Shown: positions 25,868-34,443 of the stretch, in pieces | How the letters are laid out: each line of letters starts with the position of its first letter | Position numbering within the stretch: the stretch's first letter is position 1 | Source: Treponema sp. CETP13 | Lineage (GTDB): Bacteria > Spirochaetota > Spirochaetia > Treponematales > Treponemataceae | Direction of reading: 5' to 3' | Assembly (NCBI GenBank): GCA_001885315.1 | Contig: MLPZ01000001.1 | Coordinates: 124,001 to 188,000, forward strand | DNA: 64,000 nucleotides | Notes under the pieces: model-generated | Told to the model about the DNA's origin: nothing | The model's input: only the letters and a program-made list of their open reading frames with translations | The model's database searches: none | Position numbers and translations under genes: made by a program

Positions 25868-27400
25868 ATGGACAATACAAATTCATCTCAGACAGCTAAA
25901 GATGCAGTTGTTACTGCTAAAAATAAAAAAATTCAACTTGAAGAATTAACACCTAAAGAAATTGTAAAGCAACTTGATACATACATAATTGGACAAGAAA
26001 AAGCAAAAAAGAAAGTTGCTATAGCATTGCGTAATCGTACTCGGCGACAAAAACTTCCAGAAGATATACGTGAAGAAATAGCACCCAAAAATATTATGAT
26101 GATTGGTCCTACAGGGGTCGGAAAAACTGAAATTGCACGACGTCTTGCAAAACTTTGTGGAGCACCCTTTTTAAAAGTTGAAGCAACAAAATATACTGAA
26201 GTTGGTTATGTTGGTCGTGATGTAGAGTCTATGATACGCGATTTAATGGCTGTAAGTTTTAATCTTGTAAAAGATGAAATGCACGACCAATTACGTGATT
26301 CAGTGAAAGATAAGGTCACAGAAGATTTACTTGACCTCTTGCTCCCTGGGAGTAATGCTAAAAAAAATAAAAAAGAGGGAACCCTTCCGTTAACAATTTT
26401 TGGAACTCCTGCAAATCAAACTCATGAAAAAAATACTGATGTAAATGAAAACAAGATTGCACCAAATAACAGAACAGAAGAAGATGGTTCTGCAACTGGT
26501 AGTGAAGAACAGCAAAAGCTTTCTACAAGAGATAAATTTGCACAAATGCTTAAAGATGGTAAGCTCGAAGATCGTGAAGTAGAAATTGTTGTGTCAAAAT
26601 CAAATAGAATACCTAGTATGGAAATTATTGCTGGTGGTAGCATGGAAGATATGGAAAGCGCCATGCAAAATATTACTAGTATGATTAATGGTGGAAACAA
26701 GAGTAAAAAGAAAACCGTAACTATCGCAGAGGCAAGGACAATTTTAACCGAAGAACATTTAGATCGAATGATTGACCCTGATAAGGTTTCTGATATTGCT
26801 AAAGAACGTGCAGAACAAATGGGAATCATTTTTATAGATGAAATTGATAAAATTGCAGTTGCTTCTGGAAATGGTAGTGATGTAAGTAGAGAGGGAGTTC
26901 AGCGTGATATTCTACCAATAGTAGAAGGCTCACAAGTAAATACCAAATATGGTGTCGTAGATACAACACATATTCTATTTATAGCTGCTGGGGCTTTTAA
27001 TATGAGTAAACCATCAGACTTAGTTCCAGAGCTTCAAGGGCGTTTCCCTCTTCGTGTAGAACTTGATAGTTTAAATGCAGATGATTTTAAACGTATTTTA
27101 ACAGAGCCTAAAAATTCACTTACACGACAGTATGAAGCATTGTTATCAACTGAAGGGGTTACTATTAATTTTAATCCCGATGCAATTGTTTCTTTAAGTA
27201 AACTTGCTGCTGATGTTAATCAATCTGTCGAAAATATAGGAGCTCGTCGTTTACACACTGTTATGGAAACGTTGTTAGAAGATCTTTCTTTTGATGCAGA
27301 TGAACATAAGGGTGAAACAATTGAGATTACTCCAGAATATGTAAATGAAAGACTAAAAGATATTTCGCTCAATCAAGATCTAAGTAAATATATCTTGTAA
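25868..27400 (+). CDS. hslU: HslU ATPase subunit
   Basis: AAA+ unfoldase that feeds HslV. N-terminal [31 protein letters not shown], Walker [28 protein letters not shown], the I-domain insertion (about residues 115-290, low-complexity and acidic between 165 and 220), Walker [13 protein letters not shown], sensor [11 protein letters not shown], and the C-terminal tail [12 protein letters not shown] that docks into HslV. At 510 residues it is longer than E. coli HslU (443), the difference being in the I-domain. Confidence 0.96.
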   Translation: MDNTNSSQTAKDAVVTAKNKKIQLEELTPKEIVKQLDTYIIGQEKAKKKVAIALRNRTRRQKLPEDIREEIAPKNIMMIGPTGVGKTEIARRLAKLCGAPFLKVEATKYTEVGYVGRDVESMIRDLMAVSFNLVKDEMHDQLRDSVKDKVTEDLLDLLLPGSNAKKNKKEGTLPLTIFGTPANQTHEKNTDVNENKIAPNNRTEEDGSATGSEEQQKLSTRDKFAQMLKDGKLEDREVEIVVSKSNRIPSMEIIAGGSMEDMESAMQNITSMINGGNKSKKKTVTIAEARTILTEEHLDRMIDPDKVSDIAKERAEQMGIIFIDEIDKIAVASGNGSDVSREGVQRDILPIVEGSQVNTKYGVVDTTHILFIAAGAFNMSKPSDLVPELQGRFPLRVELDSLNADDFKRILTEPKNSLTRQYEALLSTEGVTINFNPDAIVSLSKLAADVNQSVENIGARRLHTVMETLLEDLSFDADEHKGETIEITPEYVNERLKDISLNQDLSKYIL

Positions 27401-27419
27401 ATAAAACTATAAAATATAC

Positions 27420-27446
27420 TAAACACAAGTAAATAAATTCCGATAT
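27420..27446 (+). promoter_or_regulatory. possible sigma-28 promoter upstream of flgB
   Basis: TAAACACA (27420-27427), 11 bases, TCCGATAT (27439-27446). The core TAAA...CCGAT and the spacing match the sigma-28 consensus, but the -35 half beyond TAAA does not. Weak. Confidence 0.3.
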
Positions 27447-27493
27447 TGTAATTGTAGAGTTCCTTTGTTGGAGCAAATATGTACGGGGGTGTT

Positions 27494-27907
27494 ATGAATA
27501 GTTTTAGTAGATCGGTTGATATTATACATCGTTCGCTTGATGCAAATACTTTACGTTATCAAGTTAGTGCAAACAACATGGCCAATGCCGAAGTGCCTAA
27601 TTTTAAACGTACAACAGTAAATTTTGAAAGTGAATTGAAATCAGCTCTTGAAAGTGAAAAAAATGCAAATAAAACTATGAAACTTGCAACAAGTGATTCT
27701 CGACATTTTCAAATTGAACAACCTACTAACTATCAATCAGTGGAACCTCGTAGAGTTGTTGATTATACCTCTACTTCTAAAGCTAATGGTAATAATGTAG
27801 ATGCGGAGCAAGAAGCAATGACTGTACTACAAACGCAATTACAATATCAATTACTTACTCAAATGGAAAGGTTTGAGTTTTCACAAATGAAAATCGTGTT
27901 GAAATAA
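27494..27907 (+). CDS. flgB: flagellar basal-body rod protein FlgB
   Basis: Proximal rod subunit. N-terminal SRSVDIIHRSLDANTLRYQVSANNMANAEVPNFKRTTVNFE is the rod-protein pattern with the conserved NxANxxTP-like stretch; NNVDAEQEAMTVLQTQLQYQLLTQ is the C-terminal FlgB motif. 137 residues from ATG 27494, which is preceded by GGGGGTG; the frame also opens at ATG 27479, but this has no good Shine-Dalgarno. First gene of the flagellar block. Confidence 0.95.
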   Translation: MNSFSRSVDIIHRSLDANTLRYQVSANNMANAEVPNFKRTTVNFESELKSALESEKNANKTMKLATSDSRHFQIEQPTNYQSVEPRRVVDYTSTSKANGNNVDAEQEAMTVLQTQLQYQLLTQMERFEFSQMKIVLK

Positions 27908-27919
27908 TAGGAGATAATT

Positions 27920-28381
27920 TTGGGATTATTTACAAGTATTAATATAGCCGGAACAGGGATGAGTGCGGAGCGCCTTAGAACTGATGTAATTTCGAATAAT
28001 ATAGCAAATGCAAGCACAACGAGAACTTCAGAAGGTGGACCGTTTAAAGCAAGCCATGTTGTCTTTGCACCTGTCTCAGATAGTCATCCAACTTTTAATA
28101 GCCCATTCACTCCTGAAAGTTTAGACAATGGAGCTGGAGCTGGGGTAAAAGTAGTTGAGATTGCAGAAGATGATGATGCAACAAAACTTGTGTATGATCC
28201 AACTCATCCTGATGCAATTAAAAGTGGTCCAAATACAGGATATGTTGAATATCCTAATGTTAATATTGTAAATGAGATGGTTGATTTAATATCGGCTAGC
28301 CGTGCATATGAAGCTAATAGTTCTGTTATTCAAGGAAGCAAAGAAATGTTTAGCGATGCACTTGCAATTGCAAACGTGTAA
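27920..28381 (+). CDS. flgC: flagellar basal-body rod protein FlgC
   Basis: Proximal rod subunit, partner of FlgB. INIAGTGMSAERLRTDVISNNIANASTTRT at the N-terminus and GYVEYPNVNIVNEMVDLISASRAYEANSSVIQGSKEMF at the C-terminus are full FlgC signatures. 153 residues. Start is TTG 27920 with AGGAGA 6 bases upstream; no ATG fits the family N-terminus. Confidence 0.96.
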   Translation: MGLFTSINIAGTGMSAERLRTDVISNNIANASTTRTSEGGPFKASHVVFAPVSDSHPTFNSPFTPESLDNGAGAGVKVVEIAEDDDATKLVYDPTHPDAIKSGPNTGYVEYPNVNIVNEMVDLISASRAYEANSSVIQGSKEMFSDALAIANV

Positions 28382-28414
28382 GAATAAAATAGAGAGGGTC
28401 TTGGGGGTACAGGT

Positions 28415-28726
28415 ATGAATTCAATTAACATGATAGCAAACAATCCATTACATTATGGAAATCTATCAAAAACAAATAATTCAAGCAAAATACCGATGGC
28501 AACAAAGGGATCTTTTGATGATTATTTACTCGATGCAGTTAATTATGTAAATAATAAACAAATTGCAAGTTCAGCTATGACCGAAAAAGTTGCGACAGAT
28601 CCAGATTCTGTTGATGTACATGATGTTACAATAGCTATGGCAGAGGCTAATTTATCACTAAGTATGGCACAAACAGTTATAGATAAGCTTACATCTGCTT
28701 GGGAAACTATCAGTTCAGGTCGATAA
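28415..28726 (+). CDS. fliE: flagellar hook-basal body protein FliE
   Basis: Links the MS ring to the rod. 103 residues; FDDYLLDAVNYVNNKQIASSAMTEKVATDPDSVDVHDVTIAMAEANLSLSMAQTVIDKL is the family core. It lies between flgC and fliF as in most bacteria. AGAGAGGG upstream serves as ribosome-binding site. Confidence 0.92.
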   Translation: MNSINMIANNPLHYGNLSKTNNSSKIPMATKGSFDDYLLDAVNYVNNKQIASSAMTEKVATDPDSVDVHDVTIAMAEANLSLSMAQTVIDKLTSAWETISSGR

Positions 28727-28761
28727 TTTTAAAAATCCCACTCAAAATTATATGTAAACTC

Positions 28762-28790
28762 TTTTCAGCTAAAATTTTTTATGCTATAAT
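28762..28790 (+). promoter_or_regulatory. internal promoter upstream of fliF
   Basis: Extended -10 TGCTATAAT (28782-28790) with TTTTCA (28762-28767) at 17 bases. A second TATAAT is at 28793. A hairpin GTCGG...CCGAC (28815-28831) follows before the GGGAGG ribosome-binding site. Suggests that fliF to fliJ can be transcribed separately from flgB-flgC-fliE. Confidence 0.6.
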
Positions 28791-28848
28791 GATATAATAT
28801 AAGTAAGTAAGTTCGTCGGATAAATCCCGACTTCCGGTGGGAGGAAGA

Positions 28849-30555
28849 ATGAACGAATGGTTTCAACGAATTTTTAAGCAAATTCGCGAATTATGGGCAA
28901 AATGGACAGGTGTTCAAAAATTAATTGGCATTGCAATCGTTGTAGCAATTATTGTTGCTCTTGTTTTTGCTTTTACTTTTTCGGCACATCCAACAACAGT
29001 TCCCCTTTTTAATATTGCAATAACAGATGAAGCAGCTCGAGATTCTATCGTTTATCGATTGTCAGAAGAGAATGTTGATGCACAAGTTAGTTCTACAGGT
29101 GTTATTTCTGTTGCTGATGAGTCAACTGCACGAAGAATGCGTGCAATATTAGTGCGAGAGGACTTAGTACCTTCTACGGTTGATCCTTGGGCCTTGTTTG
29201 ATACAGAAAGTTGGACAACCACTGATTTTGAACGAGATGTAAACTTACAGCGCTCTATTACACAAGTTGTTACTCAGCATATTGAAGCGCTTGATGATGT
29301 TGATAATGCAAATATTACGCTTACTATGCCAGAGGATAAACTTTTTTCAGAAGATCAAAATGAGCCGACGGCTTCTGTAATTATTACTGCTAAACCTGGT
29401 AGTGATATTACTCAAAGTAAAACTAAAATCGAAGGAATTCAAAAGCTGTTAATTATGGCTGTTGAAGGTCTTACTGCAGAAAACATCACTATAGCCGATT
29501 CAAAAGGAAATATTCTTAATGACTTTGAAGGTATGGCAGATATTGAGCGAGTTGATATAGTCGAAAAGGAACAAAAGCTTATACAAAAATTAGAGATGCA
29601 GTATAAAGCTAAAGTGCTTTCTTCTCTACAACAGATTTTTGGGCCTGATCGTGTTCGTGACTTAAACTTAAAAATTGATATGGATATGTCACAAGAAACA
29701 GCTACTGCAACAGAATATTCTCCGATTATCATAAAAGAAGATAATCCTGATACTCCATATGATGATTCAGAACAAGTTGAGTCTATAACATTATCTTCAC
29801 AAACGGTAGACAAAGAATGGAAAGGGACTGGATATAATCCAGAAGGGCCTGCCGGTGTAGAAGGACAAAATCCCCCTGTATATTCTGACATGTCTAATGT
29901 TTATGGAATAAATACAGAGAAAGCTGAGACAAAGAATCAGGTTGTCAATACAAAACAAATTCAGAGTGAACGAAGCCCGACGATTGACCGAGTTACAGTA
30001 TCTGTAAACATTGATGGTGAATGGCAACGAGTATATGATGACGAGGGTAATTTATCGATTGAAAAAAATGGTACAATTAAACGTACATATATTCCTATAG
30101 ACGATGAAGTTAAAAAACAGGCAGCAGAACTAATTAAAGGGGCAATTGGTTATGATAGTGCTCGTGGTGACCTGGTAAATGTAACTACAATTGGTTATTA
30201 CAGAGCGGCACAATTTGCTGAAGAAGATGCTGCATTCTTGCGCCAGCAACAGACACGTAAGACTGTGATATTTATATTAGCTGGTATCATCTTTATACTT
30301 ATTGCATTTATTGTATTCCGTTTTATTAGTAGAGAACTTGAAAGAAGACGCCGTTTACGTGAAGAAGAATTATTACGTAAACATCAAATGGAACGCGAAC
30401 AAACCTTATGGGAAGCAGAACAAGCTGGTATGGAAGTTACAATGTCTGTCGAAGAGCGTGAAAGGGCTGAATTACAGGAAAATGCAATTGCCCTTGCACA
30501 TGAGCATCCAGAAGATGTTGCCATGCTCATAAGATCCTGGATAATGGAGGAATAG
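28849..30555 (+). CDS. fliF: flagellar MS-ring protein FliF
   Basis: Membrane ring on which the basal body is built. Two transmembrane segments, near residues 25-45 (LIGIAIVVAIIVALVFAFTF) and 470-490 (TVIFILAGIIFILIAFIVF), enclose a periplasmic domain with RBM motifs (LFNIAITDEAARDSIVYRLSEENV; DVDNANITLTMPEDKLFSEDQ; KIEGIQKLLIMAVEGLTAENITIADSKGN). The C-terminal tail LAHEHPEDVAMLIRSWIMEE is the FliG-binding peptide. Start ATG 28849 follows GGGAGG; GTG 28837 is the alternative. 568 residues. Three bases separate it from fliG. Confidence 0.97.
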   Translation: MNEWFQRIFKQIRELWAKWTGVQKLIGIAIVVAIIVALVFAFTFSAHPTTVPLFNIAITDEAARDSIVYRLSEENVDAQVSSTGVISVADESTARRMRAILVREDLVPSTVDPWALFDTESWTTTDFERDVNLQRSITQVVTQHIEALDDVDNANITLTMPEDKLFSEDQNEPTASVIITAKPGSDITQSKTKIEGIQKLLIMAVEGLTAENITIADSKGNILNDFEGMADIERVDIVEKEQKLIQKLEMQYKAKVLSSLQQIFGPDRVRDLNLKIDMDMSQETATATEYSPIIIKEDNPDTPYDDSEQVESITLSSQTVDKEWKGTGYNPEGPAGVEGQNPPVYSDMSNVYGINTEKAETKNQVVNTKQIQSERSPTIDRVTVSVNIDGEWQRVYDDEGNLSIEKNGTIKRTYIPIDDEVKKQAAELIKGAIGYDSARGDLVNVTTIGYYRAAQFAEEDAAFLRQQQTRKTVIFILAGIIFILIAFIVFRFISRELERRRRLREEELLRKHQMEREQTLWEAEQAGMEVTMSVEERERAELQENAIALAHEHPEDVAMLIRSWIMEE

Positions 30556-30558
30556 GAC

Positions 30559-31599
30559 ATGCCAAAAGCAAGCGCTTCTAATAAAAAACCACATGATTAT
30601 AAAAGTTTAACAGGTCGTCAAAAAGCTGCTATTTTTATGGTATCAATGGGGTCAGACATTTCTGCCGAAGTTTTTAAACATTTACGAGAAGATGAAGTTG
30701 AAACCTTAACCTTTGAAATAGCTCGATTGGATACAGTAGATTCTGATTTTAAGGAATCTGTTCTTCGAGAGTTTCAAGATATGATGAAAGCACAAAATTA
30801 TATTACCTCGGGAGGTATAGATTTTGCGCGTGAATTGCTAGAAAAATCGCTTGGATCACAAAAAGCTATAGATATAATCAACCGGTTAACAAGTTCTTTA
30901 CAAGTGAGACCTTTCGATTTTATTCGTCGAACAGATCCTGCTCATTTGTTAAATTTTATTCAGCAAGAACATCCTCAAACAATTGCTCTTATTTTAGCAT
31001 ATTTGGAACCAAATAAGGCTTCTATTATTTTGCAGAATTTGCCTGATGATATTCAGAGTGAAGTAGCTCGACGTATTGCAACAATGGATCGGACTTCTCC
31101 GGACGTTCTTCGCGAAGTAGAACGGGTTCTTGAGAAAAAATTGTCTACATTATCGTCAGAGGACTATACTGCTGCAGGTGGTGTTGGAAGTATTGTTGAG
31201 ATTCTAAACCTTGTTGATCGTTCATCTGAGAAATCAATTATTGAATCACTCGAAGAAGATGATCCAGATTTAGCAGAAGAAATTAAAAAACGAATGTTTG
31301 TATTCGAAGATATTGTTATGCTTGACGATCGCGCAATTCAAAAAGTTATGCGTGAAGTTGATACACAAGAATTAGCAAAAGCTTTAAAATCAGTTGAACC
31401 TGAAGTTCAAGATAAGATATTTAGAAACATGTCAAAACGTGCTGCTAGTATGTTAAAAGAAGATATGGAATTTATGGGGCCTGTACGTTTAAAAGATGTA
31501 GAAGAATCACAGCAAAAAATTGTTTCTACTATTAGGCATTTAGAAGATAATGGTGATATTGTTATTGCTCGATCTGGTGAAGATGAACTTGTTGTGTAA
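30559..31599 (+). CDS. fliG: flagellar motor switch protein FliG
   Basis: Torque-generating rotor component. LTGRQKAAIFMVSMGSDISAEVFKHLREDEVETLTFEIARLDTV (FliF-binding domain), EHPQTIALILAYLEPNKASIILQNLPDDIQSEVARRIATMDRTSPDVLREVERVLE (middle domain with the EHPQ motif), and the charged C-terminal helix MFVFEDIVMLDDRAIQKVMREVDTQELAKALKS. Length 346 is normal. Spirochaetes often have two FliG paralogues; this is the one encoded in the fliF-fliJ block. Confidence 0.97.
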   Translation: MPKASASNKKPHDYKSLTGRQKAAIFMVSMGSDISAEVFKHLREDEVETLTFEIARLDTVDSDFKESVLREFQDMMKAQNYITSGGIDFARELLEKSLGSQKAIDIINRLTSSLQVRPFDFIRRTDPAHLLNFIQQEHPQTIALILAYLEPNKASIILQNLPDDIQSEVARRIATMDRTSPDVLREVERVLEKKLSTLSSEDYTAAGGVGSIVEILNLVDRSSEKSIIESLEEDDPDLAEEIKKRMFVFEDIVMLDDRAIQKVMREVDTQELAKALKSVEPEVQDKIFRNMSKRAASMLKEDMEFMGPVRLKDVEESQQKIVSTIRHLEDNGDIVIARSGEDELVV

Positions 31600-31624
31600 A
31601 GGGTTTTTTTAGGAGATAAAAGAT

Positions 31625-32557
31625 ATGCAAAAATCTGTGTTTCGGCCAAATGAGATAAAAGCTCAAGAAAAAAAGATGGTTCTACCTCTTACCCATAAAT
31701 TTGAAATGGAAAAAGAAATTGTTGAAGAGCCTGAAGAACCTGAGTATACAGGACCGACTGCAGATGATTTACGTCGAGAGGCTGAAGCGTATAAACTCCG
31801 TTGGGCAACAGAAAAACAAAAGATGATTGAGTCAGCAAAAGAAGAAGCTGCAAAAGTTGTTGAGGATGCTAAGAAAACTGCTTTCGATGAAATTAAACGG
31901 AATACAAATAAAGCTAAGGCAATTAAGCAGCAGGCTGAAGATGAAGCAAAAAAGATAATACAAGATGCAGAAAATAAATCTCTTGATATAATCCAAGAAG
32001 CAGAACGAAAACATGATAAAGAGGTGGAAGAGGCTTATAAAGAAGGCTTTTCTAAAGGGAAAGAGGATGGCTTTCAAGATGGAGCGGCAGAAGCCAAGCG
32101 TTTGGTAGAACGTATGCATACTATTCTTGATAAAACAATGCAAAAGAGAGTTGATATTCTTGATTCCACGGAACAACAAATTATAGAATTAGTTCTTCTT
32201 ATGACAAAGAAAGTTGTTAAGGTTCTTTCTGAAAGCCAACGTTCTGTTCTTATGTCAAATGTTGTACAAGCTTTGCGTAAAGTAAAAGGTCGTGGTGATG
32301 TTTCTATTCATGTAAATCTTGCAGATGTAAAACTTACAACCGAGCACACAAAAGATTTTATTCAAGCGGTCGAAAATGTACAAAGAATTACAGTTATAGA
32401 GGATTCGACTGTAGAAAAAGGTGGTTGTCTTGTAGAAACAGATTTTGGCTCGATTGATGCACGTATTACTAGTCAACTATCAGAACTAGAAAAGAGTATT
32501 TTAAATATTTCTCCTATAAAAGCTGAAAATCATCAAAATCCTGTAACTTTGGATTAA
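31625..32557 (+). CDS. fliH: flagellar export regulator FliH
   Basis: Negative regulator and stator of the FliI export ATPase. Residues about 48-165 form a long alpha-helical coil rich in Ala, Glu and Lys, with the glycine-repeat-like stretch YKEGFSKGKEDGFQDGAAEA (about 141-160). The C-terminal half (ILDSTEQQIIELVLLMTKKVVKVL...GGCLVETDFGSIDARITSQL) matches the FliH/HrpE ATPase-binding domain. 310 residues. Position before fliI supports the call. Confidence 0.92.
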   Translation: MQKSVFRPNEIKAQEKKMVLPLTHKFEMEKEIVEEPEEPEYTGPTADDLRREAEAYKLRWATEKQKMIESAKEEAAKVVEDAKKTAFDEIKRNTNKAKAIKQQAEDEAKKIIQDAENKSLDIIQEAERKHDKEVEEAYKEGFSKGKEDGFQDGAAEAKRLVERMHTILDKTMQKRVDILDSTEQQIIELVLLMTKKVVKVLSESQRSVLMSNVVQALRKVKGRGDVSIHVNLADVKLTTEHTKDFIQAVENVQRITVIEDSTVEKGGCLVETDFGSIDARITSQLSELEKSILNISPIKAENHQNPVTLD

Positions 32558-32569
32558 AGCAGTAACAAT

Positions 32570-34018
32570 ATGGAAACACTTTTTGATAAATATATTCAAA
32601 CCGTAAAACAAACAAAAACTATTTTGTATTGTGGAACTGTCAGCGCAGTAAGAGGATTACTTGTTGAAAGTCAAGGTCCTCAGGCCGTTATTGGTGAGAT
32701 TTGTTCAATAAAAGTTCCTTCTCTTAAAAATGAAATAATAGCTGAAGTTGTTGGTTTAAATAATAAAACTGTTCAACTTATGGTATATGGAGAAACTAAA
32801 GGTATAGAGATTGGGAGCGAGGTTGTTGCTTCCGGACATGTATTGCAAGTTGGTGTTGGCCCTCAATTATTAGGAAGAGTTTTAAATGCAACTGGTCAAG
32901 CATATGATCGTAAGGGCGATATAAATTCACAGGTGTTTTATCCAGTCATTGCTTCTCCTCCGCAACCCTTAGATCGTAAACAAATTACAGAACGGATTGT
33001 AACTGGGGTTCGTTCTATAGATTCTCTTCTTGCAATTGGAAAAGGCCAGCGTCTTGGAATTTTTGCTGGCTCTGGAGTTGGAAAATCTACTTTGTTAAGT
33101 ATGATTGCTCGTAATACAAATGCAGATGTCAATGTTATTGCCCTTATTGGGGAGCGTGGTCGTGAGGTTCGAGATTTTATCGAGCGTGATTTGGGCACAG
33201 AAGGATTAAAACGTTCTGTTATTGTCGTTGCTACTTCTGATCAGTCACCTCTTTCTCGTCTTCGAGGTGCATATACAGCGACAGCTGTTGCTGAATATTT
33301 TAGAGATCAAGGCAAAGATGTCATGTTAATGTTTGATTCGGTTACCCGCTTTGCACGTGCGCAGCGAGAAATTGGGCTAGCTACAGGTGAGCCTCCTGCT
33401 CAGCGGGGGTACACTCCAAGTGTATTTGAGACTATGCCGAAATTACTCGAGCGTAGTGGTACTTCAAATAAAGGTACTATTACAGCTTTTTATACAGTTC
33501 TTGTTGATGGTGATGATATGGAAGAGCCTATTTCTGATGCAGTACGAGGCATTCTTGATGGGCATGTAGTATTAAATAGAAAGTTAGCCCAGGCATATCA
33601 TTTCCCAGCAATCGATGTTTTACAAAGTATTAGTCGACTTGCAAATCGCATTAGTGGGGAGCAGACAAAAAAAGCTGTTGCAGCCGTACGTAATCTTATG
33701 GCTGTGTATTCTGAAAACGAAGACTTAATTACGATTGGAGCTTATGCTCAAGGATCAAATGAAAAAATAGATGCAGCAATTGCAGCCCATGAAAAAATAG
33801 AAGAGTTCTTAAGGCAAAATGAAAATGAACCTTCATGTATTGAAGATACACTTACTCAATTAGGCCTTCTTGTCGGAATTGAAATACCAGAAGAAGAACT
33901 AGTAGCTGCTGGCTCTGTCCCAAAAGAAGAAATATCAGAACAAAAAGAACAGTCGGAGCAAATTATTTCCGTTGGTACAGATGATACTATTCCAGCTGTT
34001 TCTGAAACTACGAGTTAA
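32570..34018 (+). CDS. fliI: flagellar export ATPase FliI
   Basis: F1-beta-like ATPase of the flagellar type III export gate. Walker A AGSGVGKSTLL, VIALIGERGREVRDFIERDLG, Walker B MLMFDSVTRFARAQREIGLATGEPPAQRGYTPSVFE, and HFPAIDVLQSISRLAN. 482 residues, with a C-terminal tail of about 35 residues rich in Glu (KEEISEQKEQSEQ) beyond the usual end. Lies between fliH and fliJ. Confidence 0.96.
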   Translation: METLFDKYIQTVKQTKTILYCGTVSAVRGLLVESQGPQAVIGEICSIKVPSLKNEIIAEVVGLNNKTVQLMVYGETKGIEIGSEVVASGHVLQVGVGPQLLGRVLNATGQAYDRKGDINSQVFYPVIASPPQPLDRKQITERIVTGVRSIDSLLAIGKGQRLGIFAGSGVGKSTLLSMIARNTNADVNVIALIGERGREVRDFIERDLGTEGLKRSVIVVATSDQSPLSRLRGAYTATAVAEYFRDQGKDVMLMFDSVTRFARAQREIGLATGEPPAQRGYTPSVFETMPKLLERSGTSNKGTITAFYTVLVDGDDMEEPISDAVRGILDGHVVLNRKLAQAYHFPAIDVLQSISRLANRISGEQTKKAVAAVRNLMAVYSENEDLITIGAYAQGSNEKIDAAIAAHEKIEEFLRQNENEPSCIEDTLTQLGLLVGIEIPEEELVAAGSVPKEEISEQKEQSEQIISVGTDDTIPAVSETTS

Positions 34019-34023
34019 AGCAT

Positions 34024-34443
34024 ATGAAGACTTTTAATTTTTCATTAGAAAAAGTATTAGAAGTTAGAGCCTTTAATCAACGACAATCAGAAATTAAACT
34101 TGGTGAAGCAACCGCTGAATCAACTAGATTAAAAATGCGCTTACAAGATCTTGCTCAAAAAAGACTTTCTACTTCGCTTAAGCAATCAAGCTCGAACAAA
34201 ATAGAAAATATGATTGCAATTGAGCATTATATTCTTTGGCTTGACAAAGAAAAGGAAAAAACTTTAAAAGATTTAGCTAGTGCAGAACTACTTGTTGAAA
34301 AAAGAAGAAAAGAACTTAATGAAGCAATGAAACAACGAAAAGTGCTAGAAAAACTAAAAGAAAAACAGTTTTTTGCTTATCGAAAAGAGATGTATAAAAA
34401 AGAAGAACAAGAAATAGATGACATTGCTAAAAATAAAAAATAG
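34024..34443 (+). CDS. fliJ: flagellar export chaperone FliJ
   Basis: Antiparallel coiled-coil protein of 139 residues with the N-terminal signature FNFSLEKVLEVRAFNQRQSEIKLGEA and a charged C-terminus KKEEQEIDDIAKNKK. It stimulates FliI and recycles chaperones. The call rests on composition and location; FliJ sequences diverge strongly. Its stop codon directly abuts the stop of the convergent kinase gene. Confidence 0.88.
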   Translation: MKTFNFSLEKVLEVRAFNQRQSEIKLGEATAESTRLKMRLQDLAQKRLSTSLKQSSSNKIENMIAIEHYILWLDKEKEKTLKDLASAELLVEKRRKELNEAMKQRKVLEKLKEKQFFAYRKEMYKKEEQEIDDIAKNKK

